From the NCBI RefSeq assembly GCF_028747645.1, contig NZ_CP118100.1, positions 682,001-746,000 on the forward strand: DNA of 64,000 nucleotides, given 5' to 3'. This document shows, in pieces, positions 1 to 9,168 of this stretch. The notes below the pieces were generated by a model. It saw only the letters and a list, made by a program, of their open reading frames with translations, ran no database searches and had not been told where the DNA came from. The DNA comes from Microbacterium esteraromaticum. Its GTDB lineage: Bacteria; Actinomycetota; Actinomycetes; Actinomycetales; Microbacteriaceae. Position 1 is the stretch's first letter, and every line of letters starts with the position of its first letter. Position numbers and translations under genes: made by a program.

Positions 1-33
1 CCCAGATGGGGATCTCAGACGCTGACATACCCC

Positions 34-39
34 TACTCT
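34..39 (+). promoter_or_regulatory. possible -10 box of the HprK-like gene
   Basis: TACTCT lies 5 bases before an in-frame GTG at 45. That spacing fits a leaderless start, so translation may begin at 45 rather than at the ATG at 87. The left window edge cuts any -35 context. Confidence 0.3.
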
Positions 40-86
40 AGAGGGTGTTGGGGACACGACGAGGGGGGTGCGGGGTGCGCGCGAGC

Positions 87-1283
87 ATGTCGGATGGGCT
101 GCTGCTGCGGTTGTTCGGTGAGTGCTGGCGGGTCGATCTCTCGGCATACGCCGACCCCCGTCCGTTGGTCTCGCGGCTCGGGCATCTGTGGGCTCGGGTA
201 CGGGTGAACGGGCACGATGCGAGTGGCGCCGCAGTGGTCGTCTTCCGACCCTCTGCCGACGCGCTGACCGGCCCCCGAGACCCCCACGTACGCACGGCGT
301 ATGTGACCGAACGCACCGACGGAGCCTTTCCGTATGCATTCTCGAGAGCACTGACGCAGGCGGCTATTGAGCATCTGGCCGGATCGGGGCTGCTGCTGCA
401 TGCGGCCGCGTTGGCGTCGGGTGACGGTAGCCGTGCCGTGGTGATGGTCGCTTCGTCGGGCACGGGCAAGAGTACTGCTGCTCGAACGTTGGGAACGCGG
501 TTCGGGTATCTGAGCGATGAGTTGGTGCGGGTTGATGCCTCGTATCGAGTCGAAGGGTTGACGAAGCCGCTCTCGATCATCGTGCCGGGTTTTCCGGGCG
601 GTAAAGATGAGTGCTCGCCCGATGACGAGGGGCTTGCACCCACGCCGCTTTCTCCGCCTGTCTTGGCTGCGATCGTCTGCCTGCAGCGCGATCCTGGTGC
701 CGACGCGGTCGAGCTGCAGCCGATCGGCGTGCATGAGCTGATCGCTGAGGTGCTGCCCCAGTCGTCGTCGATTTGGCGGGGGCTTCGCCCGTTGCATCAT
801 CTGGTCGGGGCGGCTACTGAGGGTGGCGGCCCGTTTCGACTGCGCTATGCCGAGATCGCCGAGGCCGAGCGGGTCGTCGACGATCTGCTGGCATCGCGGG
901 GCGATTCGCGTGCCGAGGCGCGGTGGATCGGGCATCCGCCCGCCGATTCTGAGCGCTGGACCGGCGACGTCGCCGCGGCTGAGGGAGTGCCCCCGACGGG
1001 GGCGGCGGATGCTGTCGTGACCCGCATGCCGTGGACGGACGCCATCGAGTGCGACGGCGAGGTCTCGGTGCTGAACGGCCCGGAGTTCTCGCGTATCGCC
1101 GGTATTGCCGCGACGATGTGGTTGTGGTGCGCGCAGCCGCGCACGGTGGCGGAGTTGACGGCGGCGCTCATCGACGAGCATGGACCGCATCCGGATGCCG
1201 CTCAGCTTGTGCGTTCGGCGCTTGAGGCGCTGTCTGAGCGGCGTCTTGTGCGCGTGACGTCGCCGGCCGATCCACTAGGGTGA
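87..1283 (+). CDS. HprK-like serine kinase domain fused to a C-terminal PqqD-like domain
   Basis: A 398-residue protein from ATG 87; an in-frame GTG at 45 would add 14 residues. An HPr-kinase-like fold is indicated by the LLHAAAL strand followed by a P-loop SSGTGKST near residues 123-130, which would bind ATP. The last 80 residues or so (from about 313, beginning near the MPWTDAIE stretch) look like a PqqD domain, a small peptide-binding fold used as a recognition element in peptide maturation. Kinase-PqqD proteins of this kind are known next to exopolysaccharide loci, and a separate PqqD and a nucleotidyltransferase occur at 49180-50339. The target of the kinase is not visible here. It is the first gene of the window, 60 bases upstream of a GT4 gene read the same way. 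The fold is fairly sure; the function is open. Confidence 0.72.
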   Translation: MSDGLLLRLFGECWRVDLSAYADPRPLVSRLGHLWARVRVNGHDASGAAVVVFRPSADALTGPRDPHVRTAYVTERTDGAFPYAFSRALTQAAIEHLAGSGLLLHAAALASGDGSRAVVMVASSGTGKSTAARTLGTRFGYLSDELVRVDASYRVEGLTKPLSIIVPGFPGGKDECSPDDEGLAPTPLSPPVLAAIVCLQRDPGADAVELQPIGVHELIAEVLPQSSSIWRGLRPLHHLVGAATEGGGPFRLRYAEIAEAERVVDDLLASRGDSRAEARWIGHPPADSERWTGDVAAAEGVPPTGAADAVVTRMPWTDAIECDGEVSVLNGPEFSRIAGIAATMWLWCAQPRTVAELTAALIDEHGPHPDAAQLVRSALEALSERRLVRVTSPADPLG

Positions 1284-1343
1284 GATCGCCAGTGTGTCCG
1301 CACCTCTCTTGCGGACGATTCCCTTCGTCCCAAGGAGTAGAAG

Positions 1344-2429
1344 TTGCCTTCGCACGCCATCGATCACATCACGATCGCGACGAACAACGGGGCGATCGGC
1401 GGCGGAGAAGTGATGTTGCTACACATCGCCGAGGCCCTGCGCGAGCTGTCGATCGGTGTGACGGTGGTGGCGCCGGCACATCCGAGTGCGCTGGCAGATG
1501 CGTCGCACGACGCGGGGTTCGACACCGTGCGCCTGCACGTCAAGAGTCGCTGGTCGTGGATGTGGCAGCTGCGGCGGTGGGATGCTCGCCACCGCAAGGG
1601 GGTGCTGTGGTGCAACGGTCTGGTGCCGGCGACGGCGACGTGGGGGCATAGCGATCGCATCGTGCACCTGCACCAGCATCCTGACGGACTGCACCGGGTG
1701 CTCAGCGCGCTCTCTCGCATCGGTGCGCGAGAGACTCTGGTGCCGTCGGCGCACATGCTCACGTCGGTGCCGGGTGCGCGGGTGATGCCCAACTGGACGC
1801 AACGTATGCGACGACGTCAGCGTGTGGCTGCTGCCGATGCCCGTTTCTCGGTCGGCTTTCTGGGGCGCCTCGGGCCCGACAAGGGCGTGCACGTGCTTGC
1901 TGAGGCGATGGCGTTGCTCGAGCGTGAGCAGCCGGGGAGCTTTCGTCTGGTGCTAGCCGGCGAGCCGGTGTTCGTTGCGAAGCCGAAGTCTGCGCAGGTC
2001 GAGTCGGCGCTCGCCGAGGTAGAGACGCTGACCGACCGTGTGGGATGGGTAGCGCCGGCGGACTTCTTCGACACAATCGATCTGTTGGTGGTTCCGTCGT
2101 TGATCCCTGAATCGTTCGGCCTTGTTGCAGCGGAGGCGATGTCTGCGCATGTGCCGGTGGTTGTCAGCGACGCCGGTGCGCTGCCCGAGGTCGTCGGGGC
2201 CGATGCGGGCCTCGTCACGCCGCGCGGGGACGCGCAAGCGCTGGCTGCGCTGATCGCCCGCATCTCCTCGGGAGAGGAAGACACGAACGTCGAGGCGCAG
2301 CATGCGCGCTGGACGGAGCATTACTCCCCGGCCGCCGGGACGGGGCGCGTGCGCGAGGTTCTCACGAACCTTGCGGCGGCCGAGCGAGCTAGTCAGAAAA
2401 AGGGGAGCAAAGAGAATGCGGTTTCGTGA
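1344..2429 (+). CDS. GT4 family glycosyltransferase
   Basis: A 361-residue retaining GT-B glycosyltransferase. The N-terminal half has the glycine-rich loop GAIGGGEVML near residue 20, which opens the acceptor domain. The donor domain starts at about 165 (VGFLGRLGPDKG) and carries the nucleotide-sugar binding motif ESFGLVAAEA with the usual E-x7-E spacing near 255. The start is a TTG at 1344, chosen because AAGGAG lies 6 bases upstream (1332-1337). The end overlaps the acyltransferase that follows by 14 bases, so the two are probably translationally coupled. It should add one sugar to a lipid-linked repeat unit at the inner face of the membrane; donor and acceptor cannot be read from sequence. 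Confidence 0.85.
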   Translation: MPSHAIDHITIATNNGAIGGGEVMLLHIAEALRELSIGVTVVAPAHPSALADASHDAGFDTVRLHVKSRWSWMWQLRRWDARHRKGVLWCNGLVPATATWGHSDRIVHLHQHPDGLHRVLSALSRIGARETLVPSAHMLTSVPGARVMPNWTQRMRRRQRVAAADARFSVGFLGRLGPDKGVHVLAEAMALLEREQPGSFRLVLAGEPVFVAKPKSAQVESALAEVETLTDRVGWVAPADFFDTIDLLVVPSLIPESFGLVAAEAMSAHVPVVVSDAGALPEVVGADAGLVTPRGDAQALAALIARISSGEEDTNVEAQHARWTEHYSPAAGTGRVREVLTNLAAAERASQKKGSKENAVS

Positions 2430-3489
2430 ACTCGATGGTCTGAGGGGGATCGCGGCGCTTCTTGTGCTGTTGTCGCACTACACAGGGGCACACAACTCGT
2501 ACTTCCCGAATGATCCTCAGCCGATGATTGACGTATGGTGGGGTGCCTTCGGCGTTCAGCTGTTCTTTCTCGTCAGTGGTTTCGTCATTCTGATGTCGGC
2601 CGAAGCTGCCCAGCGTCCCTCAGACTTCGTCATATCGCGGTTCTCACGGCTCTACCCCACCTACTGGATTGCGCTCGCGATCGGTGTGATCATTGGCGCC
2701 GCGTTCGCGGTACCCAACGTTCCGCTGGCCCCCGATGTGGTTGCTATGAACCTCACCATGGTGCAGCGCTGGTTCTTGGTGCCCAACGTCCTGGATGTGT
2801 TCTGGACGCTCGCGGTAGAGATGCAGTTCTACGTGCTGATCCTGCTGCTACTGGTGCTGACGCGCTGCAGACTGTCAGAGAAGCTGATGGTACGAGTGTC
2901 TCTGGCATGGCTCGTCGTATGTCTGCTCGTGGCGATTTGGGCGTTCCCCGCTTCCTATGGTCTTGATCCGCAGTTAGTCCCGACGCCCGTGAAGGTCGTG
3001 CTCAACATCACCCTCGCGGCGTACGGGCCACTGTTCTGCACGGGGATGCTCGCGTTCATCTCCCGCCGTGCGGGAAGAATGCACTTGCTGCTCATTCCCT
3101 CGGCCATCGTGGCGGTCGCTGTCTCGGGGCTGGTGGAGCACTGGCGAAATGCGGTCATTGTCGCAATCATCTGTGTTCTCTTCATCATCGTGTCGATGCG
3201 CAAGCAGACGCGCCTACTGCTGATTGCTCCGCTGCAGTGGACGGGGAAGATCAGCTACTCCCTGTACCTCGTGCACTCCATTGTCGGCTACGTGGTGATT
3301 CACCAGCTCTGGCCGTTCATCGGTCGCCCTGCCGCTGTGCTCGTTGCGACGGGAGTGGCGCTGCTCGTGGCGTGGATCATGTACAAGACAGCAGAGAGAA
3401 AACTGAGTCGTGGCATTCGTACGGCGCTTGTCCGTGCGCGAGACCGCCGCTCAGGCGGAGAGACTGTACCGCTGGCTAGCCGCGATTGA
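2416..3489 (+). CDS. acyltransferase family 3 membrane protein (polysaccharide O-acylation)
   Basis: A 357-residue polytopic membrane protein with the N-terminal signature RELDGLRGIAALLVLLSHY of the acyltransferase-3 (OafA/NodX-like) family; the conserved His is in that first helix. About ten hydrophobic segments follow. Such proteins move acetyl or other acyl groups across the membrane onto sugars of O-antigen or exopolysaccharide. Start ATG 2416 has AGGGGAG upstream at 2401 and lies inside the end of the preceding glycosyltransferase. The 3' end overlaps the convergent polymerase gene by 14 bases. A second family member occurs at 27427-28593, so the products of the locus may be acylated at two positions. 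Confidence 0.85.
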   Translation: MRFRELDGLRGIAALLVLLSHYTGAHNSYFPNDPQPMIDVWWGAFGVQLFFLVSGFVILMSAEAAQRPSDFVISRFSRLYPTYWIALAIGVIIGAAFAVPNVPLAPDVVAMNLTMVQRWFLVPNVLDVFWTLAVEMQFYVLILLLLVLTRCRLSEKLMVRVSLAWLVVCLLVAIWAFPASYGLDPQLVPTPVKVVLNITLAAYGPLFCTGMLAFISRRAGRMHLLLIPSAIVAVAVSGLVEHWRNAVIVAIICVLFIIVSMRKQTRLLLIAPLQWTGKISYSLYLVHSIVGYVVIHQLWPFIGRPAAVLVATGVALLVAWIMYKTAERKLSRGIRTALVRARDRRSGGETVPLASRD

Positions 3490-4678
3490 TGCGGCTCATC
3501 GGAGAGTTGCTAGCGCCTTGGACGCTCGGCAGAAGGCGCGCGACGGCGATGCCGAGTGTGAGCAGCCCGATCGGGGAGAGGAACACCTCGCCCAGTCGGA
3601 ACGCGCAGCAGAAGAGCGTGAGCGTCGCCGCCGTGATGGCGCGTGCCTCGGTGCTCTGAAAATTGATGGTCCGCTGAGCCGCTACCGCCAGCCCCGACAG
3701 CGCGAAGAGGGCGATCACGGTGACAGCCATGACGACTCCGCCTTCCACAATCAGCCCTTCGAAGGCGTTGTGAAAGAACCACGTACCGCTGTCGAGAGAG
3801 ACAGTAGCCTCGCCAAGACCCAGCCCATACCACGGTGCTGAGGCCGCCTTTAGCCCAGAAGCGGCATCGATACGGCTACGGAAAGCGTCGGAGCCCTCAC
3901 GGGTGCTGCTGTAGTCGCCGATCGTGGTCAGGTTGTTGTCTGCCCACACGAAAGCAAGGAAAGCTGCCGCCAGTGCGACCATCTGCAACGAGCGTCCCAG
4001 GAAGCGGCTGACCACGAGCCAAGCGAGAGACACGGCTATCGCCGCCATCGTCGTTCGTGAATCGGTTGCGACGACGCCGGCGATGCCCAACGCCACGACG
4101 GCGATCTGCGCAGCGCGTCGGTGCGCGACCAGAAGCAGCAGGAACATGGCCACGGCGATGACCAGACTCGCAGCGTTCTTGTCCTGCAAGTAGCCCGTGA
4201 GCACCCCGGAGTAGTCATCAGGAGCTACGCCCATATAGAACAACACAGCGTTGATCACGAGTGCCGCGCCAAGCCCCTTAATCGCGGAACCGATGTCGAT
4301 CCGGCCGGTCGCGACGAACATCGCGAACGTGAAGAGAACGAGTAGGTTGAGTGCACGGCGGGTCGGATCGATGTCGTTGAGCCATGTCTCAAGCGTCAGA
4401 AAGCACAAGAGACCGATTAGCGCTGCCGGAACCCACCAGAGGCCCGCGAATGAACGGGTGGGGCGCCTGAACACACAGAAGCCCAGCAGCAGGATGATGC
4501 TCATCTGCGCCACGGGTAGTGGGACGCCGGGCAAAGCCGTGCGAACGACGATGAGCCCCACAAGCACGGCATCGATGATGCGGGCGGAATGCCCGGCGGG
4601 CACCAGCGGAAGTGCTGCAGGACGAGAAAGTGCCTCGCGGTGCACGCGCATTCCCACCCCAGTCATGACGACCATCAT
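3476..4678 (-). CDS. O-antigen ligase / Wzy-like polysaccharide polymerase
   Basis: A 400-residue hydrophobic protein with about ten to twelve membrane segments. It has a long extracytoplasmic loop between residues of about 240 and 300 (DNNLTTIGDYSSTREGSD through the GLGLGEA stretch), the arrangement of the O-antigen ligase/polymerase (Wzy/WaaL) family, where sequence is poorly conserved but topology is kept. In a locus with Wzz-type kinases it most likely polymerises the lipid-linked repeat unit at the outer face of the membrane. It is the only minus-strand gene in this part, and its end overlaps the acyltransferase gene convergently. Several ATGs (4678, 4675, 4666, 4651) could be the start and none has a good ribosome binding site. 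A second polymerase-like protein lies at 28628-30043. Confidence 0.75.
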   Translation of the reverse strand: MMVVMTGVGMRVHREALSRPAALPLVPAGHSARIIDAVLVGLIVVRTALPGVPLPVAQMSIILLLGFCVFRRPTRSFAGLWWVPAALIGLLCFLTLETWLNDIDPTRRALNLLVLFTFAMFVATGRIDIGSAIKGLGAALVINAVLFYMGVAPDDYSGVLTGYLQDKNAASLVIAVAMFLLLLVAHRRAAQIAVVALGIAGVVATDSRTTMAAIAVSLAWLVVSRFLGRSLQMVALAAAFLAFVWADNNLTTIGDYSSTREGSDAFRSRIDAASGLKAASAPWYGLGLGEATVSLDSGTWFFHNAFEGLIVEGGVVMAVTVIALFALSGLAVAAQRTINFQSTEARAITAATLTLFCCAFRLGEVFLSPIGLLTLGIAVARLLPSVQGASNSPMSRINRG

Positions 4679-4788
4679 CGCAGACGGGGCGGCACGCGAA
4701 AGCCGCTAGGCTTGCCGTCGAGGGGATGGCGCGCTTGCAACTGGGGTGAGCGCCGTGTAGCACGCCCTCCTGACGTGAGGACAGAAAC

Positions 4789-6243
4789 GTGACGGTGCTG
4801 GATTTCGCCACGCTGATGCGCCGGGGATGGCTGATGCTCGTGGCTGGCGTGCTTGTCGGTGTGCTGGGCGGTGTCGCCTACTTCATGCTGACTCCCAAGG
4901 TCTACACCGCCAGCGCGACCGGGTTCATCGCCTCGTCTGGTGACGCTCTCGTCAGCGGCGCGGATGAAGCGAGCGCGCGCGCGGCGTCGTACGTGTCGCT
5001 GATCAGCAGCGGCACGGTGCGCGACGCCATCGCGAGCGAACTCGGCGAAGAACCGGGATCGCTGCAGGGAAACCTGAGCGCTCGTGTGGTTCCCGGCAGC
5101 ACGCTTATCGAGGTCACCGCGCAGTCGCAGTCGCCCGAGCAAGCGGTCAAGCTCGCCAGCGGCGCGCTCGACGGTCTTGTCGCCGTGATCGACGAGATCG
5201 AGTCGCAGGGCGGTCAAACGGCACGGATCACTGTCGTGCCGCTCGATGACGCGGTGCAGCCGTCGACTCCCTCAACGCCGCAGTTGCGCCCGGCGTTGCT
5301 CGTGGGGGCGCTCGCCGGTCTGGTCGGTGGCGTAGTGGTGCTGCTGGTGCGCCGCGTGCTCGACGTGCGTGTGCGCGTACACACCGACATGACCGATTTG
5401 ATGGGCACGGGCGTGCTGGGGCGTGTGCCCAAGTTCAGCGCGAAGGGGCGCTCGAAGAACGGAGCCCAGGCATCGACGATTGCACAAGAGGCATACCGTC
5501 AAATCCGTACCGGGCTGCGTTTCTCGAGCGTGGACACCGAGGTGCGTGTGGTCGTCGTGACCAGCGCGAACCAGGGCGAGGGCAAGTCATCGACTGCGGC
5601 ATCGCTCGCCAAGGTGACTGCCGAGTCGGGGCAGCGCACGATCATCATCGACGCCGACCTGCGGCGGCCCAAGGTGGCCCGCAACTTCGGCATCGACGGG
5701 TCGGTGGGCCTCAGCGGAGTGCTGAGCGGACAGGTCGACGCCGCCGCCGCGATCCGCGCGATGAAAGAGCCGAACCTCTTTGTGCTTCCTGCCGGCGCCA
5801 TCCCGCCGAACCCCTCTGAGATGCTGGGGTCAGCGGCGCTGCGCACCCTGCTCGCCGAGCTGCGGCGCGAGTTCTTCGTAATCATCGACGCTCCGCCGGT
5901 ACTGCCGGTCACCGATGCCTCGGTGGTGAGCACCATGGCCGACGGGGTCGTATTCGTCGTGCACACCGGCAGTACGCGCAAGGCGGCGGCGGCGGCGGCG
6001 CGGCAGCAGCTCGAACAGGTCGGTGCGCGACTGCTCGGCGTGGTGCTGAACTTTGTCTCTCTGAAAGAAGAGGGCTACGGCTACGGGTACGGCCAGTACC
6101 GTCAGAACCGCAGCTACTACCTGGCTGCGCAAGATGTCGAGAGCAAGGCGAAGGCCGCTCGACGTGCCAAGCGAGGTGAGGCAGCGGCCAAGCCCGCAGC
6201 CTCTGATGCGGCGCCCGCTCTGCGCAGAACCACGCGGGCATGA
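4789..6243 (+). CDS. Wzz/CpsD-type polysaccharide biosynthesis tyrosine autokinase
   Basis: A 484-residue chain-length regulator and BY-kinase in one polypeptide. A Wzz domain is flanked by two membrane helices (about 13-34 and 168-187). The cytoplasmic kinase has Walker A NQGEGKSS (261-268), Walker A' DADLRRP (288-294) and Walker B IIDAPP (365-370). The C-terminal region has a tyrosine cluster (eight Tyr between 430 and 444), the expected autophosphorylation site. By family analogy it cycles between phosphorylated and unphosphorylated forms to control polymerisation; the likely phosphatase partner is at 54147-54803. GTG start at 4789 with GAGGA upstream. It overlaps the next gene by ATGA. 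A second kinase at 30013-31602 has only three tail tyrosines. Confidence 0.93.
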   Translation: MTVLDFATLMRRGWLMLVAGVLVGVLGGVAYFMLTPKVYTASATGFIASSGDALVSGADEASARAASYVSLISSGTVRDAIASELGEEPGSLQGNLSARVVPGSTLIEVTAQSQSPEQAVKLASGALDGLVAVIDEIESQGGQTARITVVPLDDAVQPSTPSTPQLRPALLVGALAGLVGGVVVLLVRRVLDVRVRVHTDMTDLMGTGVLGRVPKFSAKGRSKNGAQASTIAQEAYRQIRTGLRFSSVDTEVRVVVVTSANQGEGKSSTAASLAKVTAESGQRTIIIDADLRRPKVARNFGIDGSVGLSGVLSGQVDAAAAIRAMKEPNLFVLPAGAIPPNPSEMLGSAALRTLLAELRREFFVIIDAPPVLPVTDASVVSTMADGVVFVVHTGSTRKAAAAAARQQLEQVGARLLGVVLNFVSLKEEGYGYGYGQYRQNRSYYLAAQDVESKAKAARRAKRGEAAAKPAASDAAPALRRTTRA

Positions 6244-7178
6244 TCACCGAACACTCCACTGGGCATGAGGCTGGCGCGATCACGGGGATATCCGTCGTGG
6301 TTCCGCACTACGGTGAACCCGCGCAGACACAAGAACTCGTGCGCCAGCTGCACGCCCAGGTCGATATCGGGGTTCCGTTGCAGATCATCGTCAGCGATGA
6401 CCTCTCGCCGGTGCCGTTTCCGCCGATGCGCGGGGTCACCGTGGTGCGGCGCGAGAACAACGGCGGCTTTGGCGCCGCGGTCAACTCGGGCGTCGAGGCT
6501 GCCGAACATTCACATCTGCTGATTCTCAACAGCGACCTTCAGCTCGATACCGACTTCGTGTCGCGGCTCTGCACGGCCGCTCAGCCCTGGCAACCCGCTG
6601 TCTGCGCTCCGATGCTCGTCGGCCTCGACGGCGAGACGCAGTGGGGTGGGCGCCGCTTTCCCCGCAACAGGCACCACATCATCGAATGGCTCACGCCCCT
6701 GGCGCGGTTCCGCCCGCGGTTGCATGAGGCCGTCGGTCACGACACCCGTTGCGTCGAGGGGGTCACGCTGCCGGTGGATTGGCTGGTCGGTGCGGCCCTG
6801 CTGATTCCCACCGACGCGTTCCGATCGGTGGGCGGATTCGATGAGGCCTACTTCATGAATGTCGAAGAGGTCGACCTGCAGCGACAGCTGCGCGCGCGGG
6901 GGATCCCATCGGTGTTTCTCGGTGACGTGCAGGTGCGTCATGAGGGCGGGGGATCTTCAGATTCGGCTCGTCGCGTGCGCTGGGTGGTACAGGCCAGGTT
7001 GCGCTATGCACGCAAGTGGAACGAGAACCCTCGTGCGCTGCGGTTGGGGCTGCGCACCGCGAGTGCGGTGAACCTGGTGTTCAACAGTGCACGCCGTCTG
7101 CGCGGTCGCGATGTTCAGCCCCTCGCCATCTGGCACCGCGAGCTGAGCGCGATCCGGCCGACGGAGCCGGCGTCATGA
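6240..7178 (+). CDS. GT2 family glycosyltransferase (rhamnosyltransferase-like)
   Basis: A 312-residue inverting GT-A enzyme. The N-terminal strand ISVVVPHYGE, the ENNGGFGAAVN loop (72-82) and the metal-binding NSDLQLD (97-103) are typical, and the acceptor side carries VGGFDEAYFM and a nearby EEVDL. This pattern is closest to rhamnosyl- and related transferases, which fits the dTDP-rhamnose genes of the window, although the donor is an inference. Start and stop overlap as ATGA with both neighbours, so it belongs to a tightly coupled operon from 4789 to 16846. Confidence 0.85.
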   Translation: MITEHSTGHEAGAITGISVVVPHYGEPAQTQELVRQLHAQVDIGVPLQIIVSDDLSPVPFPPMRGVTVVRRENNGGFGAAVNSGVEAAEHSHLLILNSDLQLDTDFVSRLCTAAQPWQPAVCAPMLVGLDGETQWGGRRFPRNRHHIIEWLTPLARFRPRLHEAVGHDTRCVEGVTLPVDWLVGAALLIPTDAFRSVGGFDEAYFMNVEEVDLQRQLRARGIPSVFLGDVQVRHEGGGSSDSARRVRWVVQARLRYARKWNENPRALRLGLRTASAVNLVFNSARRLRGRDVQPLAIWHRELSAIRPTEPAS

Positions 7179-8152
7179 GAGTGCTGCTGGTCAGCCCGGT
7201 CTTTCACGGGTACTGGAGTGCGTTTGATGCGGCATTGGCCGCGAAGGGGCATGAGGTCACCACGCACTGCTACGACGCGGGTGGTATCGCCAACGCGATG
7301 GCTCATCGACTTCCGGGGTCGTCGCTCGACCGCCGTGTGCGCACCCAGGCCACACGTCGCGCGATCGCCGCGCTCGGCGCCGCACGCCCCGACGCCGTCA
7401 TCGTGGTCAAGGGCGACGCGCTCGGCGACGAGTGGTGGGATGCCCTCGGCAGCACGCGCGTGCGCACGGCCCTCTGGCTCTATGACGAGTTGGAACGCAT
7501 GGACTACGACGACGCGACCCTCGGTCACGTCGAGCGTGTCTTCAGTTACAGCCCTGCCGACGTTGCCGCTCTGCGCACGCGGGGCATCCGCGCGGCCGTG
7601 CTACCCGACGGTTTCGACTCGCTGACGGCGTTCTCTGTGCGTCCCGACGACGCCGTGAGCTTCGTTGGAGCTCGTTACCCCGAGCGTGAGCGGTTGCTGC
7701 GCGCGCTGGCGGCAGGTGGCGAACGTGTGGTGGCGTACGGGCGGGAGTGGTCGCGTCATCCGTGGGACGTACTGCGCACCCGGCGGTGGCGCAGCGCGGG
7801 CATCCGCACCCATCGCGACATCGACCGCGCGACGTACTTCGGCACCATGGCCGGTAGCGTGGCCACACTGAACATTCACGGCGACGGGCACGACGGCTTC
7901 TCGATGCGCACGTTCGAGGCGCCCGGCGTCGGTGCTCTGCAGCTGATCGACCGTGCCGATGTTGCGCAGCACTACGAGGTCGGAACCGAGACGCTGGTGT
8001 TCAGCACCGACGATGAACTGCACGAGCACGTGCAGCGCGCGCGGCGCGAGCCGCAGTGGGCCCGGCAGGTTCGCGAGGCTGGCCGGCGGCGTACACTCGC
8101 CGAGCACACCCTGGTTCACCGGATGGGTGAGGTGATGGCGTCGTGGGAGTGA
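7175..8152 (+). CDS. CgeB-like glycosyltransferase
   Basis: A 325-residue GT-B type protein starting at ATG 7175, which overlaps the previous stop. It begins MRVLLVSPVFHGYW and has, near its end, the segment GFSMRTFEAPGVGAL, which matches the Glyco_trans_1_2 (CgeB-like) C-terminal domain where the Glu binds the nucleotide sugar. N-terminal and central parts (VVKGDAL, YDELERMDYDD) also follow that family. It probably transfers a hexose in the repeat unit; specificity is unknown. It sits between a GT2 gene and the unusual transferase at 8143, overlapping the latter by 10 bases. Confidence 0.72.
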   Translation: MRVLLVSPVFHGYWSAFDAALAAKGHEVTTHCYDAGGIANAMAHRLPGSSLDRRVRTQATRRAIAALGAARPDAVIVVKGDALGDEWWDALGSTRVRTALWLYDELERMDYDDATLGHVERVFSYSPADVAALRTRGIRAAVLPDGFDSLTAFSVRPDDAVSFVGARYPERERLLRALAAGGERVVAYGREWSRHPWDVLRTRRWRSAGIRTHRDIDRATYFGTMAGSVATLNIHGDGHDGFSMRTFEAPGVGALQLIDRADVAQHYEVGTETLVFSTDDELHEHVQRARREPQWARQVREAGRRRTLAEHTLVHRMGEVMASWE

Positions 8153-9168
8153 TCTTTGCCGAAGACCTCGAGGCATGGCGGCGGTGGCAACGGGGCCGGC
8201 ACGCGCTGCGTCGCCTGCGCAGCCTGGCCCGCCCGGCTGAGCCGCTCACCATGGTGCTGCACCAGCGCGGCGACGAACCGCGGGCGCTGTTCGCTCTCGA
8301 TGCGACCACGCCGACCGCGCTCGCTTCGGTGCTGGAACCGCTGGCGCACCTCGGCGACCTTCCCGTCGCGATCGTCGCGCCCGGCGACCTGTCGGCCCGA
8401 CTGCCCGGCGGCTGGACGACAGAGCGCATCCCCGCGACCGAGGTGCCGCCGGCACTGCGCGGGGTGGCCGCCGTGGTCTCAGCCGGGCACTTTCTGCCCG
8501 TCGGGCAGGCGACGCACCACTGGGCACGCGCCCTCGGCGCACGTTACGTGGTCGTGCAGCACGGCCTGCTCACTCCGTTCGCGCCGCCCCTCGCTCCGAA
8601 TGCGCATCTGCTCGCGTTCTCTGCCGCGGATGCTGAGTTCTGGCGCGCGGGCCGTTCGGACGTCACGTCAGAGCGCATCGGTAGCCAGCTTCTGTGGCAG
8701 GCCGCCCAGAACCCGCATCCGCACGGTGACGTGGCTGCGGCACCGACCTTCCTGGGGCAGCTGCACGGTGCCGAACTGGCCCGGCGCATCAGCGCGGCGA
8801 CCGCGACGTCGTTCTGCCGGGAGCAGGGAGCCATCTACCGTCCGCACCCCGCAGAAACCGACCGGCTCTCCCGCTGGCAGCACGCCCGGTGGCAGCGCCG
8901 GGGCATCCGCTTCGCCGCCCCAGGATCGCTGTCGTCGTCGGACGGCCCCGTCGTGTCGATCTTCTCCACCGGTGTGCTCGAAGCTGCAGCCGCGGGCCGC
9001 GACGCATGGGTGACGTGTGTGCGGCCGCCCGCGTGGGTGCGCGAGTTCTGGCAGCGGTACGAACTCGCCGAGTGGGGCGGACGCCCCACCGCGCGGCCGC
9101 GGCAACCGGCGCGCGAACCGGCCGCGGCGATAGCCGACACACTGAGCGAGATCGTGGGAGGGCGTTGA
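8143..9168 (+). CDS. putative GT-B glycosyl- or glycerophosphotransferase next to the nonulosonic genes
   Basis: A 341-residue protein I can place only by fold-like signals. The stretch VVVQHGLLTPF (a QHG after a strand), YRPHPAETD and IFSTGVLEAAAAGR resembles the GT-B enzymes of the CDP-glycerol glycerophosphotransferase, capsular Kdo-transferase and polysialyltransferase groups, in which His and the ST-x-LE segment bind the donor. Its position directly before the cytidylyltransferase and the NeuB-like synthase makes a CMP-nonulosonate transferase the most attractive guess, but this is inference. GTG start at 8143 overlaps the preceding gene by 10 bases; the stop overlaps the next ATG (TGATG). 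Confidence 0.5.
   Translation: MGVIFAEDLEAWRRWQRGRHALRRLRSLARPAEPLTMVLHQRGDEPRALFALDATTPTALASVLEPLAHLGDLPVAIVAPGDLSARLPGGWTTERIPATEVPPALRGVAAVVSAGHFLPVGQATHHWARALGARYVVVQHGLLTPFAPPLAPNAHLLAFSAADAEFWRAGRSDVTSERIGSQLLWQAAQNPHPHGDVAAAPTFLGQLHGAELARRISAATATSFCREQGAIYRPHPAETDRLSRWQHARWQRRGIRFAAPGSLSSSDGPVVSIFSTGVLEAAAAGRDAWVTCVRPPAWVREFWQRYELAEWGGRPTARPRQPAREPAAAIADTLSEIVGGR

Noticed and set aside
5980..6005. GGC trinucleotide run as a microsatellite
   Set aside because: It codes a short alanine run in the tyrosine kinase and shows no sign of a separate function.
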